In this document: positions 6,909-14,326 of the stretch, in pieces
Numbering within the stretch: position 1 is the first letter of the stretch
Layout: each line of letters starts with the position of its first letter
NCBI GenBank assembly: GCA_964577255.1
Contig: CAZNYM010000045.1
Location: 1 to 15,182, forward strand
Origin: Micavibrio_C sp964577255
GTDB taxonomy: Bacteria; Pseudomonadota; Alphaproteobacteria; Micavibrionales; Micavibrionaceae
Reading direction: 5' to 3'
DNA: 15,182 nt
Position numbers and translations under genes: made by a program
The notes under the pieces: generated by a model
Database searches by the model: none
Told to the model about the DNA's origin: nothing
Seen by the model: only the letters and a program-made list of their open reading frames with translations

Positions 6909-7446
6909 TTCCAGGCTCCGCAAAAGTGACACGACCGGTAGCCAGAACGTCATACGGCATCGCCGCCATCAGGGTCCAGCTTTTTGTTACATAGGACTCC
7001 ATCGCCGCCAGCGCCCCCTCATCGGGTGCGGCGACCGTGCCATAAAGATTGCGTCGCAGAACTTCCCGGAGGGTCGCGCCATCCCCCGCCTCGAGCGCGC
7101 GGGCATAGCCGGCGCTGCGGCCCTTGAAGGCGCGCATCATCCTCTTGATGTGCCGGGGCACGCTCAGGTCGCCGATGCCTATCTCGCGTACAGCGTGATC
7201 CATGGCTGCGAACATCTGGTCGAACAGCGCCTGGCCCAGTCGCGCGCCGGCGCGCCCCTCGCCGCGTAGGCGGTGCAGCACCAGGAACACGTGCAGGCAC
7301 ACGAGATCGAAACGGCCATCGACGGTATCCGGCACATTCATTTTTTCATAAAAAACTGGCAAGCGAGATTGCCGCGCCAGCGCCTGGTACAGCAGCCCAG
7401 CGCGGGCCCAGTCGGCTCCACCTCTCATCGCAAATCCAAAAAACAT
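6880..7446 (-). CDS. Ubiquinol-cytochrome c chaperone family protein (CBP3/UQCC1-like)
   Basis: Proteins of this family assist assembly of cytochrome b into the respiratory bc1 complex; in mitochondria the homologue is Cbp3/UQCC1. The 188-residue protein shows the family pattern: an N-terminal ALARQSRLPVFYEKMNVPDTVDGRFDLVCLHVFLVLHRL, then FDQMFAAMDHAVREIGIGDLSVPRHIKRMMRAFKGRSAGYARAL, and a short C-terminal arm. ATG at 7444-7446 has GAGG about seven bases upstream. It is the first gene of the leftward operon and overlaps yceD by 29 bases. This chaperone-yceD pairing, with a divergent BamE gene, is a familiar alphaproteobacterial arrangement. The role is inferred from the family; nothing in the protein looks broken. 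Confidence 0.88.
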   Translation of the reverse strand: MFFGFAMRGGADWARAGLLYQALARQSRLPVFYEKMNVPDTVDGRFDLVCLHVFLVLHRLRGEGRAGARLGQALFDQMFAAMDHAVREIGIGDLSVPRHIKRMMRAFKGRSAGYARALEAGDGATLREVLRRNLYGTVAAPDEGALAAMESYVTKSWTLMAAMPYDVLATGRVTFAEPGNAEEESCVA

Positions 7447-7464
7447 GGTCTAACCTCGGTTCCC

Positions 7465-7482
7465 GGCGGACATATTTCCGCC
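7465..7482. promoter_or_regulatory. Inverted repeat in the divergent chaperone/bamE region
   Basis: GGCGGA and TCCGCC form a perfect 6-bp inverted repeat around the six-base spacer CATATT. It lies between the chaperone start and the bamE promoter, just upstream of the -35 at 7488. An operator or a hairpin in the chaperone leader is possible; neither is shown. Confidence 0.3.
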
Positions 7483-7487
7483 ACGGC

Positions 7488-7516
7488 TTGGCGTCAGGCT
7501 CAGGCCGCGCTATACA
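7488..7516 (+). promoter_or_regulatory. Promoter for the BamE-like lipoprotein gene
   Basis: TTGGCG (7488-7493) and TATACA (7511-7516) are separated by exactly 17 bases. RNA would start near 7523, giving a leader of about 35 bases to the ATG at 7558. Confidence 0.5.
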
Positions 7517-7557
7517 GATTCCATACCCGGCACATGAAAATCAACACTGGAATAGAC

Positions 7558-8010
7558 ATGAGACATGGCTTTCTCCTCACCCTGCTGGCCCTGACCGTCG
7601 CGGCGGCGGCCTGCACCCCCACCGTGAATCTGCACGGCAACATGATCGAGGACCACCAGTTCACCACTATCCAGCCCCAGGTCGACACCCGCAACGATGT
7701 GCTGCGCAAACTGGGATCGCCTACCAGCACCGCCGCCTTCGACGAAAATACCTGGTATTACATCGGCCAGACGATGGAGAAGAAAGGCATCCTCGACGAC
7801 AAGGTGACGCAGGAGCGCATCGTCGTCGTCCGCTTCACGCCCGAAGGCGTGGTCAGCAACATCACCGATCAGAATGGCCAGCGCCTCGACATCCCTTATG
7901 TCCGCCGCAAGACGCCCACATCCGGCAACGAGATGACGGCGCTCCAGCAGTTCTTTGGCAACCTGGGCCGCTTCAACAAACCCGCCGGCGCCGCGGGGGA
8001 GAAAGACTAG
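7558..8010 (+). CDS. bamE: BamE/SmpA-like outer-membrane assembly lipoprotein
   Basis: BamE is a small lipoprotein of the BAM complex, which inserts beta-barrel proteins into the outer membrane. The chosen start MRHGFLLTLLALTVAAAAC gives a short signal peptide with the lipidated cysteine at residue 19; the lipobox is relaxed (Ala-Ala-Ala-Cys). The mature part carries the SmpA/OmlA pattern: FTTIQPQVDTRNDVLRKLGSPT followed by a WYYIGQ motif and an ERIVVVRFTPEGVV strand. I prefer ATG 7558 (150 residues), because GGAA lies five bases upstream and the signal peptide then has normal length; an in-frame ATG at 7534 would add eight residues. The gene ends in TAG four bases before the convergent hemW stop. 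The C-terminal tail after the domain is Gly/Ala-rich and looks disordered. Confidence 0.87.
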   Translation: MRHGFLLTLLALTVAAAACTPTVNLHGNMIEDHQFTTIQPQVDTRNDVLRKLGSPTSTAAFDENTWYYIGQTMEKKGILDDKVTQERIVVVRFTPEGVVSNITDQNGQRLDIPYVRRKTPTSGNEMTALQQFFGNLGRFNKPAGAAGEKD

Positions 8011-8014
8011 ATTC

Positions 8015-9163
8015 TCACATCAGGTACCCAAGCAGCCCGTTCAGCCTCTGACGCCCAGCGGGGGTGGCGGTGAGGATGCCACCGTTGGCGTTCAGTAATC
8101 TTTCTTTCACAAGAATATCGACCTTGCGTTTGTCGAGAAGTTCGTTCCACGCCTGTCCCGCTTCCGTCTCTAGCCGCGCGAGCGGAACGCCTTCCTGCAG
8201 GCGCAGGCCCATCATCAGCGCCTCCATCCAGCGCTGCGCGGGCGCAACCAATTCGCATTCGTGACCGCCCTGGCCGTCCTTCATCACTTTTTCGAGCCAG
8301 ATTTCAGGGGCGCGGTGGGCGCGCGTGGCCCATTTGCCGTCCACCAACGTCAGGCGGCCGTGCGCCCCCGGCCCCACGCCGACATAATCGCCATAGCGCC
8401 AGTAGACGAGATTGTGCCGCGACTCCTGCCCCGGCCGCGCGTGATTGGAAATCTCGTAAGCCGGCAGCCCGGCGCGCACCATCAGTTCCTGTGTGACCTC
8501 GTAAAAATCCCCGGCCGCATCCTCGCCCGGCATTTCAAAATCGCCGCGCGCGTGACGTGTATGGAAGGGCGTGCCCTCCTCGATCGTCAGCTGGTAAAGG
8601 GAGATATGATCGGGCGACAGGGTCAGCGCCTCTCCGAGTTCAGCCGCCCAGTGCTGCGGGCTTTGCTCCGGCCGCGCGTACATGAGATCGAAACTTGTGC
8701 GATCGAAACTGGCGCGCGCGATGTCGACGGCCCGGCGCGCCTCCGCCGCCGTGTGCTCGCGGCCCAGGAATTTCAGCGCCTCGTCGTTGAGCGCCTGCAC
8801 GCCGACCGACACGCGATTGACGCCGGCCGCGCGGAAATCGCGGAATTTGTCCGCCTCGATCGAGGTTGGATTGGCTTCCATCGTGATTTCAGCGTCGGCA
8901 GCCATCGGCCAGAGCGCGCGTGCTGCCTGCAGCACCGCCGCGACGGTGTCGGGATGCATAAGCGACGGCGTGCCTCCGCCGAAGAAGATTGTCTGCACGG
9001 TGCGCCCCGGGGTCAGCCCAGCGTAATAGGAAAGCTCTTTCAGGTAAGCGTCTTTCCACGCCCGATGGTCGACATTCTCCCGCACATGCGAGTTGAAATC
9101 GCAATAAGGACACTTGGAGGCGCAGAACGGCCAGTGAATATAAAGGGCAAGAGAATCGTTCAT
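8015..9163 (-). CDS. hemW: HemW, radical-SAM heme chaperone family (HemN-like)
   Basis: HemW is a radical-SAM protein that binds heme and is thought to deliver it to target proteins; it is often misnamed coproporphyrinogen III oxidase. The 382-residue protein begins MNDSLALYIHWPFC and carries the CxxxCxxC iron-sulfur motif in CASKCPYCDFNSH. FFGGGTPSLM follows, then EANPTS and RVSVGVQALND. The HNxxYW signature, in HNLVYWRYGDYVGVGPGAH, separates HemW from true HemN. I choose ATG 9161-9163, because it forms an ATGA overlap with the rdgB stop and so is coupled to it; a start five codons earlier is possible. It is last in the rph-rdgB-hemW operon and converges on bamE with a four-base gap and no visible terminator. 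Confidence 0.95.
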   Translation of the reverse strand: MNDSLALYIHWPFCASKCPYCDFNSHVRENVDHRAWKDAYLKELSYYAGLTPGRTVQTIFFGGGTPSLMHPDTVAAVLQAARALWPMAADAEITMEANPTSIEADKFRDFRAAGVNRVSVGVQALNDEALKFLGREHTAAEARRAVDIARASFDRTSFDLMYARPEQSPQHWAAELGEALTLSPDHISLYQLTIEEGTPFHTRHARGDFEMPGEDAAGDFYEVTQELMVRAGLPAYEISNHARPGQESRHNLVYWRYGDYVGVGPGAHGRLTLVDGKWATRAHRAPEIWLEKVMKDGQGGHECELVAPAQRWMEALMMGLRLQEGVPLARLETEAGQAWNELLDKRKVDILVKERLLNANGGILTATPAGRQRLNGLLGYLM

Positions 9164-9765
9164 GCCGGGGCGAAGCATTTTTCTATCAGGGTTTTGAGCG
9201 CGCGCGACCGGTGGCTAACGGCCTGCTTCTGCGCAGGCGCCATTTCCGCGCTGGTCAGCGTCTGCCCCGCCGCCACGAACATCGAGTCGTAACCGAAGCC
9301 GTTTTCACCACGGGGCGGCCAGATCAAAATACCCTCGACCCGGCCTTCGGCGGTTTCGGTGTGACCATCGGGCCAGGCCATGGCCAGGACGCAGGTGAAA
9401 AAGGCACGGCGATCGGATGATGCGCCAAGCTCGTCATGAACGCGGCGCATCGCTTTTTTAAAATCCTTCTCCGGCCCGCCCCAGTCGGCGGAATAGACGC
9501 CCGGCGCACCGTTCAAAGCATAAACGCTCAGGCCGCTGTCATCCGCCAGGGCAGGCAGACCCGAAGCCTGCGCGGCCGCCTGCGCCTTGATCAGGGCGTT
9601 TTCAAGAAAGGTGGCGCCGGTCTCATCGGGCGCGGGCAGTCCGAGTTCGCCCGCGCAGAGCAGTTCACGCACGTAATCGCCGAAATAAGGCAGAAGCTCC
9701 TTCACCTTGCCGGGATTGTGCGTGGCGATGACCAGTTTTTCGCCGCTGAAGCGCCGCGCGGTCAT
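9160..9765 (-). CDS. rdgB: dITP/XTP pyrophosphatase (RdgB/HAM1 family)
   Basis: This enzyme hydrolyses non-canonical purine triphosphates (dITP, XTP) to monophosphates and so keeps them out of DNA and RNA. The 201-residue protein shows all family motifs: THNPGKVKEL near the N-terminus, TFLENALIKAQAAA, ADDSGLSVYALNGAPGVYSADW, the substrate-binding GENGFGYDSMF and the C-terminal SHRSRAL. Both ends are joined to neighbours by four-base ATGA overlaps: its ATG with the rph stop (9762-9765) and its TGA with the hemW start (9160-9163). This fits tight translational coupling. Length and motifs are normal. Confidence 0.97.
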   Translation of the reverse strand: MTARRFSGEKLVIATHNPGKVKELLPYFGDYVRELLCAGELGLPAPDETGATFLENALIKAQAAAQASGLPALADDSGLSVYALNGAPGVYSADWGGPEKDFKKAMRRVHDELGASSDRRAFFTCVLAMAWPDGHTETAEGRVEGILIWPPRGENGFGYDSMFVAAGQTLTSAEMAPAQKQAVSHRSRALKTLIEKCFAPA

Positions 9766-10520
9766 TTTCCCGCGACGGCTTTTTGCGCCGTTGTCAGTTG
9801 CGCACAGCCCTGTTTCGCCAGGCGCAGCATGGCCAGCAGCGTATCTTCATCGAACGGGTCGCGCTCGGCCGTGGTCTGCACCTCGACGATCTTGCCCGAT
9901 CCGGTGATCACGAAATTGGCATCGGTCTCGGCTTCGGAATCTTCGGCATAATCGAGATCGAGCACAGGCGTGCCCTGGCGCAGGCCACAAGATATGGCGG
10001 CAACACTGTCCTTAAAAGGCGACGCGGGAAGCAAACCCAGCGTTTTCAGGTGATCGAACGCTAGCGCCAGCGCGACATAAGAACCCGTGATCGCCGCCGT
10101 GCGGGTGCCTCCATCGGCCTGGATCACGTCGCAGTCGATGCGCACCTGGCGCTCGCCCAGCGCCTTCATGTCGACAACCGCGCGCAACGCGCGGCCGATC
10201 AGGCGCTGAATCTCCTGCGTGCGGCCGGACTGGCGGCCCTTGGCCGCTTCGCGGTCCATGCGCTGATTGGTCGAACGCGGCAGCATGCCGTATTCCGCCG
10301 TCACCCAGCCCGTGCCAGTGTTCTTCATCCATGACGGCACTTTTTCTTCGACCGTCGCGGTGCACATCACATGCGTATCGCCGAATTTAATCAGGCAGGA
10401 ACCCTCGGCGTACTTGGACACGCCGGGAACGATCTCGACCTTGCGCATCTCGTCGGCGCGGCGGCCGGAGGGACGCAATTCCCCGGCGGCGGTCGGTACT
10501 GCGTTTTTACTGGCCTGCAT
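9762..10520 (-). CDS. rph: Ribonuclease PH
   Basis: RNase PH is a phosphorolytic 3'-5' exoribonuclease that trims tRNA precursors. The 252-residue protein carries RPSGRRADEMRKVEI, GSCLIKFGDTHVMCTATVEE, TAEYGMLPRSTNQR, the RNA/phosphate-binding GRQSGRTQEIQRLIGRALR, and CDVIQADGGTRTAAITGSYVA, then DLDYAEDSEAETDANFV. All expected catalytic-core motifs appear intact. I choose ATG 10518-10520, with GAGGA about eight bases upstream, over a TTG two codons earlier that would leave almost no spacing. It is first in the leftward rph-rdgB-hemW operon. A divergent promoter at 10556-10583 shares its -35 with that of hrcA, the usual divergent neighbour of rph in alphaproteobacteria. Confidence 0.97.
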   Translation of the reverse strand: MQASKNAVPTAAGELRPSGRRADEMRKVEIVPGVSKYAEGSCLIKFGDTHVMCTATVEEKVPSWMKNTGTGWVTAEYGMLPRSTNQRMDREAAKGRQSGRTQEIQRLIGRALRAVVDMKALGERQVRIDCDVIQADGGTRTAAITGSYVALALAFDHLKTLGLLPASPFKDSVAAISCGLRQGTPVLDLDYAEDSEAETDANFVITGSGKIVEVQTTAERDPFDEDTLLAMLRLAKQGCAQLTTAQKAVAGK

Positions 10521-10555
10521 CGTCAAAATCCTCGTTTATCCTGCGGAAGCCCGCG

Positions 10556-10583
10556 ACTTTAAGCCCTTCTGGCAAATTGTCAA
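10556..10583 (-). promoter_or_regulatory. Promoter for rph-rdgB-hemW, overlapping the hrcA -35
   Basis: On the minus strand, a perfect TTGACA (10583-10578) is followed after 16 bases by TAAAGT (10561-10556). RNA would start near 10549, giving a leader of about 30 bases that contains the rph Shine-Dalgarno. Its -35 shares five base pairs with the hrcA -35. Confidence 0.5.
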
Positions 10584-10605
10584 ATAGTCCCGGCAACGCT
10601 ATATT
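10577..10605 (+). promoter_or_regulatory. hrcA promoter with near-leaderless start
   Basis: TTGTCA (10577-10582), 17 bases, then TATATT (10600-10605): close to the sigma-70 consensus. RNA should start at about 10611-10613, only a few bases before the hrcA ATG at 10616. It does not resemble the sigma-32 consensus, and no CIRCE-like inverted repeat is seen around it. Confidence 0.65.
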
Positions 10606-10615
10606 CCCGCCTATC

Positions 10616-11656
10616 ATGATTGCCGATCTCAACCAGCGTGCGCAGGAGATCCTGCGCTTTGTCGTCGACACCTACATGGAGACCGGGGAGCCGGTAGGCT
10701 CGCGCACGCTCGCGCGCCAGCCCGCGCTCAACCTCTCGCCCGCGACCATCCGCAATGTCATGGCGGATCTCGAGGCGGCCGGCCTTCTGTACGCCCCGCA
10801 CGTGTCGGCGGGAAGGATGCCGACGTCGCAGGGTCTGCGCCTTTACATCGACGGGCTGATGGAACGCGGCAACATCGCTCCCGAGGACCGCGAAGCCATC
10901 GACAGCCGCTGCCGCGCCGCAGGGCGCGCCCTGCCCCAGGTGATGGAGCAGGCAGGCACCCTGCTCTCGGGTCTTTCGGCGGCGGCGGGCGTGGTGATCG
11001 CCCCCAAGACCGACAAGCCGCTCAAGTATATCCAGTTCGTGCGCCTGGATGCCTCGCGCGCACTGGTCATCCTGGTGATGCAGGATGGCAGTATTGAAAA
11101 CCGAGCCATGGACATCGCCCCTGATGTCAGCGATTTCTCGCTGACGGCGGCAGCCAATTACCTCAACAGCCGCCTGGCGGGAAAAACCCTGGCGGCGGCG
11201 CAGAAGCAGATCCTGACCGAGATCGCCGAAAACCGCGCCCAGCTCGACCGCATCACCGCCGACCTGGTGGCCAAGGGTCTGGCCCTGCCCGCGACAGGTG
11301 ATGATCTGGAGGGCAGCATCATTATTCGTGGGCAGTCGCGCCTGCTCGAGGATATCCGGGCCCTTGATGAACTGGAGAAAACCCGGCAGCTGCTGGCGGC
11401 GCTGGAGGAGCAGGAGACTCTCTCCCGCCTGCTGGACGCTGCTCAGCAGGCCGAAGGCGTGCAGATATACCTGGGGGCGGAAAGCCCGATGTTCGAGCAT
11501 GCCGGCTGGGCCCTGGTGCTCTCACCCTATAAGAACCCGGAAAGCCGCATCGTGGGGGCGATTGGCGTGATTGGCCCCACGCGCCTGAACTACCGCCGGA
11601 TCATCCCCCTGGTCGATTACACATCCCAGGTGATGAGCCGGCTGCTCGAGCGCTAA
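10616..11656 (+). CDS. hrcA: Heat-inducible transcription repressor HrcA
   Basis: HrcA binds the CIRCE operator and represses chaperone genes, with GroEL aiding its folding. The 346-residue protein has the family N-terminus MIADLNQRAQEILRFVVDTY, METGEPVGSRTLAR, the DNA-binding segment LSPATIRNVMADLEAAGLLYAPHVSAGRMPTSQGLRLYID, and the C-terminal VGAIGVIGPTRLNYRRIIPLVDYTSQVMS. I place the start at ATG 10616: it matches the family start, and the upstream in-frame TTG at 10577 lies inside the -35 box, so it cannot be on the mRNA. There is no Shine-Dalgarno, which fits a near-leaderless transcript. The next genes on the strand are an unknown exported protein and grpE. No CIRCE element is found in this window, so its target is elsewhere. 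Confidence 0.96.
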   Translation: MIADLNQRAQEILRFVVDTYMETGEPVGSRTLARQPALNLSPATIRNVMADLEAAGLLYAPHVSAGRMPTSQGLRLYIDGLMERGNIAPEDREAIDSRCRAAGRALPQVMEQAGTLLSGLSAAAGVVIAPKTDKPLKYIQFVRLDASRALVILVMQDGSIENRAMDIAPDVSDFSLTAAANYLNSRLAGKTLAAAQKQILTEIAENRAQLDRITADLVAKGLALPATGDDLEGSIIIRGQSRLLEDIRALDELEKTRQLLAALEEQETLSRLLDAAQQAEGVQIYLGAESPMFEHAGWALVLSPYKNPESRIVGAIGVIGPTRLNYRRIIPLVDYTSQVMSRLLER

Positions 11657-11687
11657 AAACCACTATTTTTGCCTCGATTTTAATTCT

Positions 11688-11716
11688 TTACCATAGAACG
11701 GTTTTCCCGCTAAACT
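11688..11716 (+). promoter_or_regulatory. Possible promoter between hrcA and the exported-protein gene
   Basis: TTACCA (11688-11693) and TAAACT (11711-11716) are 17 bases apart. The -10 is good and the -35 poor. If real, RNA starts near 11723, 34 bases before the ATG at 11757, with GAGGG at 11741-11745 as ribosome site. There is no clear hrcA terminator in the 100-base gap. Confidence 0.35.
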
Positions 11717-11756
11717 ACTCGCGTCGTTCATTTCTGACCTGAGGGATCTAAAGAAC

Positions 11757-12659
11757 ATGCGGGCCCGGTTTTTTGTTTATGCGGCAATCCTTTGCGCGGC
11801 GCTTCTGGCAGCCGGAACTGCCCAGGCGCAGTCGGGCAAGGCCGGTAACCCCTACTATGACAGTAACGGCGAACCTTATAGCGAAAAATATTATCCGCAG
11901 AAGCCGGGCCCCCTGAACATCGCCCTCACCCGCGCGCCGGGCCTGGACGCCAAATCCTTTATGGTGCGCATCAGCGTCACCCAGCCGCTGACGACCTGCG
12001 CCAAGCTGGGCAAGATTGCCACCAGCACCGATTTCATGGCGGCAGCCCTGAACATCAAGATCGAGGATTACATCGTCGACATGCGCGACATGCCGCAGCA
12101 TCCCGAATACGAATGCAACCGCGCGGGGCAGCAGCCTTATGCCGAGATCGTGCTTAACGCCGACATGCTCAAGGAAAAAGGCACCAAGCAGATCAAATTC
12201 AAGACCAGCAACGGCATGGAAGCTTACGACATCGCCCTGACCGATCATTACGCGCAGCTTTTTCCCGCCAAGAAGCAGGATCCCGCAACCATGCGCCTGA
12301 AGGCGCAGCAGGTCGCCTACAGCAAAAACCCGCTGAAATACTGGTTCTATCCCGCGGGGACCTACATCCTCTATGCCCCCGACAGCAGCAAGGGTGTTGA
12401 TCTGCGCCAGGAGATGGATGATTTCGCCAAGGGCCGCGGCTTGCAGCCCCTTGAAAATGTCATCGAGGGGTTTAAATCTCCTCTCAAGCTGAACAATGCC
12501 TACTACTATGTTGATGGCAACGGCGGCGCGGATCGTTTTGAGGAAGGGCAGAAAATTGGCACCGTGCAGACGGACATCGTCGTTTATGGCCTTGAGGGTG
12601 ACGAGATGGAGCACAAGAACTTCGCCGTCTACGCCCGCAAACCCGGCCAGTACGAATAA
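11757..12659 (+). CDS. Unknown exported protein in the hrcA-grpE cluster
   Basis: I do not recognise this 300-residue protein. It has a clear Sec signal peptide: MRAR, a hydrophobic stretch to about residue 20, and an Ala-x-Ala cleavage site after TAQA (residue 24). The mature protein is rich in tyrosine and charged residues, with short strand-like segments (LNIALTR, FMVRISV, EIVLNAD, QIKFKTS, YDIALTD), which suggests a beta-rich periplasmic domain over roughly residues 50-180. It has two cysteines after the signal, Cys81 and Cys120, which could form a disulfide. The second part contains PLKYWFYPAGTYILYAPDSS and a basic-acidic C-terminus ending KPGQYE. There are no further membrane segments and no lipobox. 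It ends eight bases before grpE, so the two are co-transcribed. A link to envelope stress is an inference from position only. Confidence 0.8.
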   Translation: MRARFFVYAAILCAALLAAGTAQAQSGKAGNPYYDSNGEPYSEKYYPQKPGPLNIALTRAPGLDAKSFMVRISVTQPLTTCAKLGKIATSTDFMAAALNIKIEDYIVDMRDMPQHPEYECNRAGQQPYAEIVLNADMLKEKGTKQIKFKTSNGMEAYDIALTDHYAQLFPAKKQDPATMRLKAQQVAYSKNPLKYWFYPAGTYILYAPDSSKGVDLRQEMDDFAKGRGLQPLENVIEGFKSPLKLNNAYYYVDGNGGADRFEEGQKIGTVQTDIVVYGLEGDEMEHKNFAVYARKPGQYE

Positions 12660-12667
12660 AGGTCTCC

Positions 12668-13285
12668 ATGAGCAAGCCTGAAGCTGAGAAAAGCGAAATC
12701 CCGCCCGTGGATTCCGGGGAATCTGCGCCTGAACAGGCGCAGGTCGCCGCGCCCGAGGATCTTCTGCAGGTCCGCCTGAAGACTCTTGAGGAGCAGGCCG
12801 CCAGCGCCAAGGATCAGATGCTGCGCGCCCTGGCCGAAGCCGAGAACACCCGCCGTCGCGCCGTCAAGGACCGCGAGGACGCCACCAAATACGCCGTGAC
12901 CAATTTCGCCCGCGACATGCTGGATTACGCCGACAATTTCAGCCGCGCGATGGAATCGATCCCCGCCGAAATGAAAACGGCCGGCACGGAACCGATCAAA
13001 AGCCTGGTCGCCGGGCTAGAAGCGATGGAGCGCAACCTGCTCCAGACCATGGAAAAATACGGCATCAGGAAGGTCGATCCCCTGGGCGAGCCGTTCAACC
13101 CCAATTTCCACGAAGTGATGTTCGAAATCCCCGGCAGCGGCAAGCCCGCCGGTACCATCATGCAAGTGGTCAGCAAGGGTTACATGATCCACGACCGCCT
13201 GCTGCGCCCAGCGCGCGTAGGCATTGCCAAGGACGAAGGCCAGGGCGGCAGCGAAGGCCCGCGCAAGGTCGATACCCAAGCCTGA
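12668..13285 (+). CDS. grpE: Nucleotide exchange factor GrpE
   Basis: GrpE releases ADP from DnaK and so resets the Hsp70 cycle in the cytoplasm. The 205-residue protein has an acidic, disordered N-terminus (residues 1-30), a long coiled-coil helix of about 30-75 with MLRALAEAENTRRRAVKDREDATKYA, a dimer region with NFARDMLDYADNFSRAM, and the C-terminal beta domain NPNFHEVMFEIPGSGKPAGTIMQVVSKGYMIHDRLLRPARVGIAK, which is diagnostic. The ATG has AAAGG five bases upstream and lies eight bases after the preceding stop. dnaK is not next to it; a convergent low-GC gene ends 18 bases downstream, with no visible terminator between. Confidence 0.97.
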   Translation: MSKPEAEKSEIPPVDSGESAPEQAQVAAPEDLLQVRLKTLEEQAASAKDQMLRALAEAENTRRRAVKDREDATKYAVTNFARDMLDYADNFSRAMESIPAEMKTAGTEPIKSLVAGLEAMERNLLQTMEKYGIRKVDPLGEPFNPNFHEVMFEIPGSGKPAGTIMQVVSKGYMIHDRLLRPARVGIAKDEGQGGSEGPRKVDTQA

Positions 13286-13303
13286 TTAAAAAATTCTGAT
13301 GCT

Positions 13304-14320
13304 TTATTGCGGAACCATCCTAGAATTATGCACATGACGGCTTCTGCACAAACTGAGCCAGTCAGCTATTTCTAGTGCGTAACCAGAACGATAGCTTTCA
13401 ATATTTTCAAGAATTGATACGTCACAAGATAAAGCCGGTAGCACGCCTTGAAGCCATAGACGCTCTTTGTCTCCGTCCTTGCTGTAGCTGCCAAAAACGG
13501 GGCCATCCAAATAAAGAGGGGTGTTTTTTGATTCCGACGGAATAGCAGCCTCAGGAACTTGCCTTGTTAGTAAGGGAAGCGTTAAAACCTGCATTCCTTC
13601 CTGGCGGCACAATGACGCAATGCTTTGATTGTAAGGGGCTTTGTCCCCTGGTTCGTCCTTCTCTGCAAAGCCGGCCACATGTGCAATACCACAGATAACA
13701 ATAAATATATCCGCCCCTGCAGCGAATGCCTGCTCCTTCATCCTTTCTTTCATGAAAAGGTTACGAACGTAGAGTCCGTCCTTTTCCGCGACATGTATAT
13801 TACTGCAGATTTTCTTATTTATGCCCTGGTTGATATGACGAAAGGTAAGTGAATCCCCTTGATCGAGGTAATGCAACTGTGTTGAGGCAGCATCAATCAG
13901 AGATACAGCATACCCGCCCTCGAGAAACAATGTATTTACATACATCTTACTGACGGGAGATTCTTCAGACCTTTTTTCACGAATAACAGTCTGGCAAAGC
14001 GATTTTCTGTTGTATTCAGAAGGTTTCAAAAAAAAGCTTGCTCGCGTTAAGAGCCCGGGAGGAAGCATGTAGTCAATCGTATTATGCGGTTGTTCTATGC
14101 CCACGGCTAAAGATACACCTTGTTCCTTAAGTGCTCTCGCTACCAGCCAAGCCGCAATCCGATGACTAGGCATATAGTGGTTTTCGCCGATTAGCACAAA
14201 AAGGGGACGATCCACCTGTTCCCGGCAGGTATACGCAGCCAGAATTCTGTCTGTCGCTAACTTAGCAGCCGAACCAATTCGCGCCGCGTCAACTCTGCGA
14301 AAAATTGCCCGTAGGTTCAT
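13304..14320 (-). CDS. EreA/ChaN/TraB-like superfamily protein, probably acquired
   Basis: A 338-residue protein of unknown function. Near the N-terminus it has FVLIGENHYMPSHRIAAWLV (E46, H48) and VGIEQP (E76). Farther on it has RNLFMKERMKEQAFAAGADIFIVICGIAHVAGF, with H214. A GE-x-H motif, a downstream Glu and a final G-x-x-H after an R-x-x-x-M helix recall the EreA/ChaN/TraB (Tiki) fold of putative metal-dependent hydrolases or heme-binding proteins; this is pattern recognition, not proof. No signal peptide is seen. Hand counts of three 60-base blocks give 37-50% GC, against 60% in a block of grpE, which suggests transfer. I place the start at ATG 14318-14320: a promoter with -10 TATAAC ends six bases before it, implying a leaderless mRNA, and there is no Shine-Dalgarno. 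The frame is open upstream, but only across the promoter. Confidence 0.7.
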   Translation of the reverse strand: MNLRAIFRRVDAARIGSAAKLATDRILAAYTCREQVDRPLFVLIGENHYMPSHRIAAWLVARALKEQGVSLAVGIEQPHNTIDYMLPPGLLTRASFFLKPSEYNRKSLCQTVIREKRSEESPVSKMYVNTLFLEGGYAVSLIDAASTQLHYLDQGDSLTFRHINQGINKKICSNIHVAEKDGLYVRNLFMKERMKEQAFAAGADIFIVICGIAHVAGFAEKDEPGDKAPYNQSIASLCRQEGMQVLTLPLLTRQVPEAAIPSESKNTPLYLDGPVFGSYSKDGDKERLWLQGVLPALSCDVSILENIESYRSGYALEIADWLSLCRSRHVHNSRMVPQ

Positions 14321-14326
14321 AACTTT

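Noticed and set aside
8261..9292. Long open frame on the plus strand opposite hemW and the end of rdgB (343 codons)
   Set aside because: It is antisense to genes with complete family motifs. GC-rich codon bias keeps this frame free of stops, and the translation resembles no family.
10521..11756. CIRCE operator near hrcA
   Set aside because: I searched by eye for the TTAGCACTC / GAGTGCTAA inverted repeat near hrcA and before grpE and found none.
11748..12614. Long open frame on the minus strand opposite the exported-protein gene
   Set aside because: The plus-strand frame has a signal peptide, ribosome site and operon spacing to grpE. The opposite frame has none and is a codon-bias shadow.
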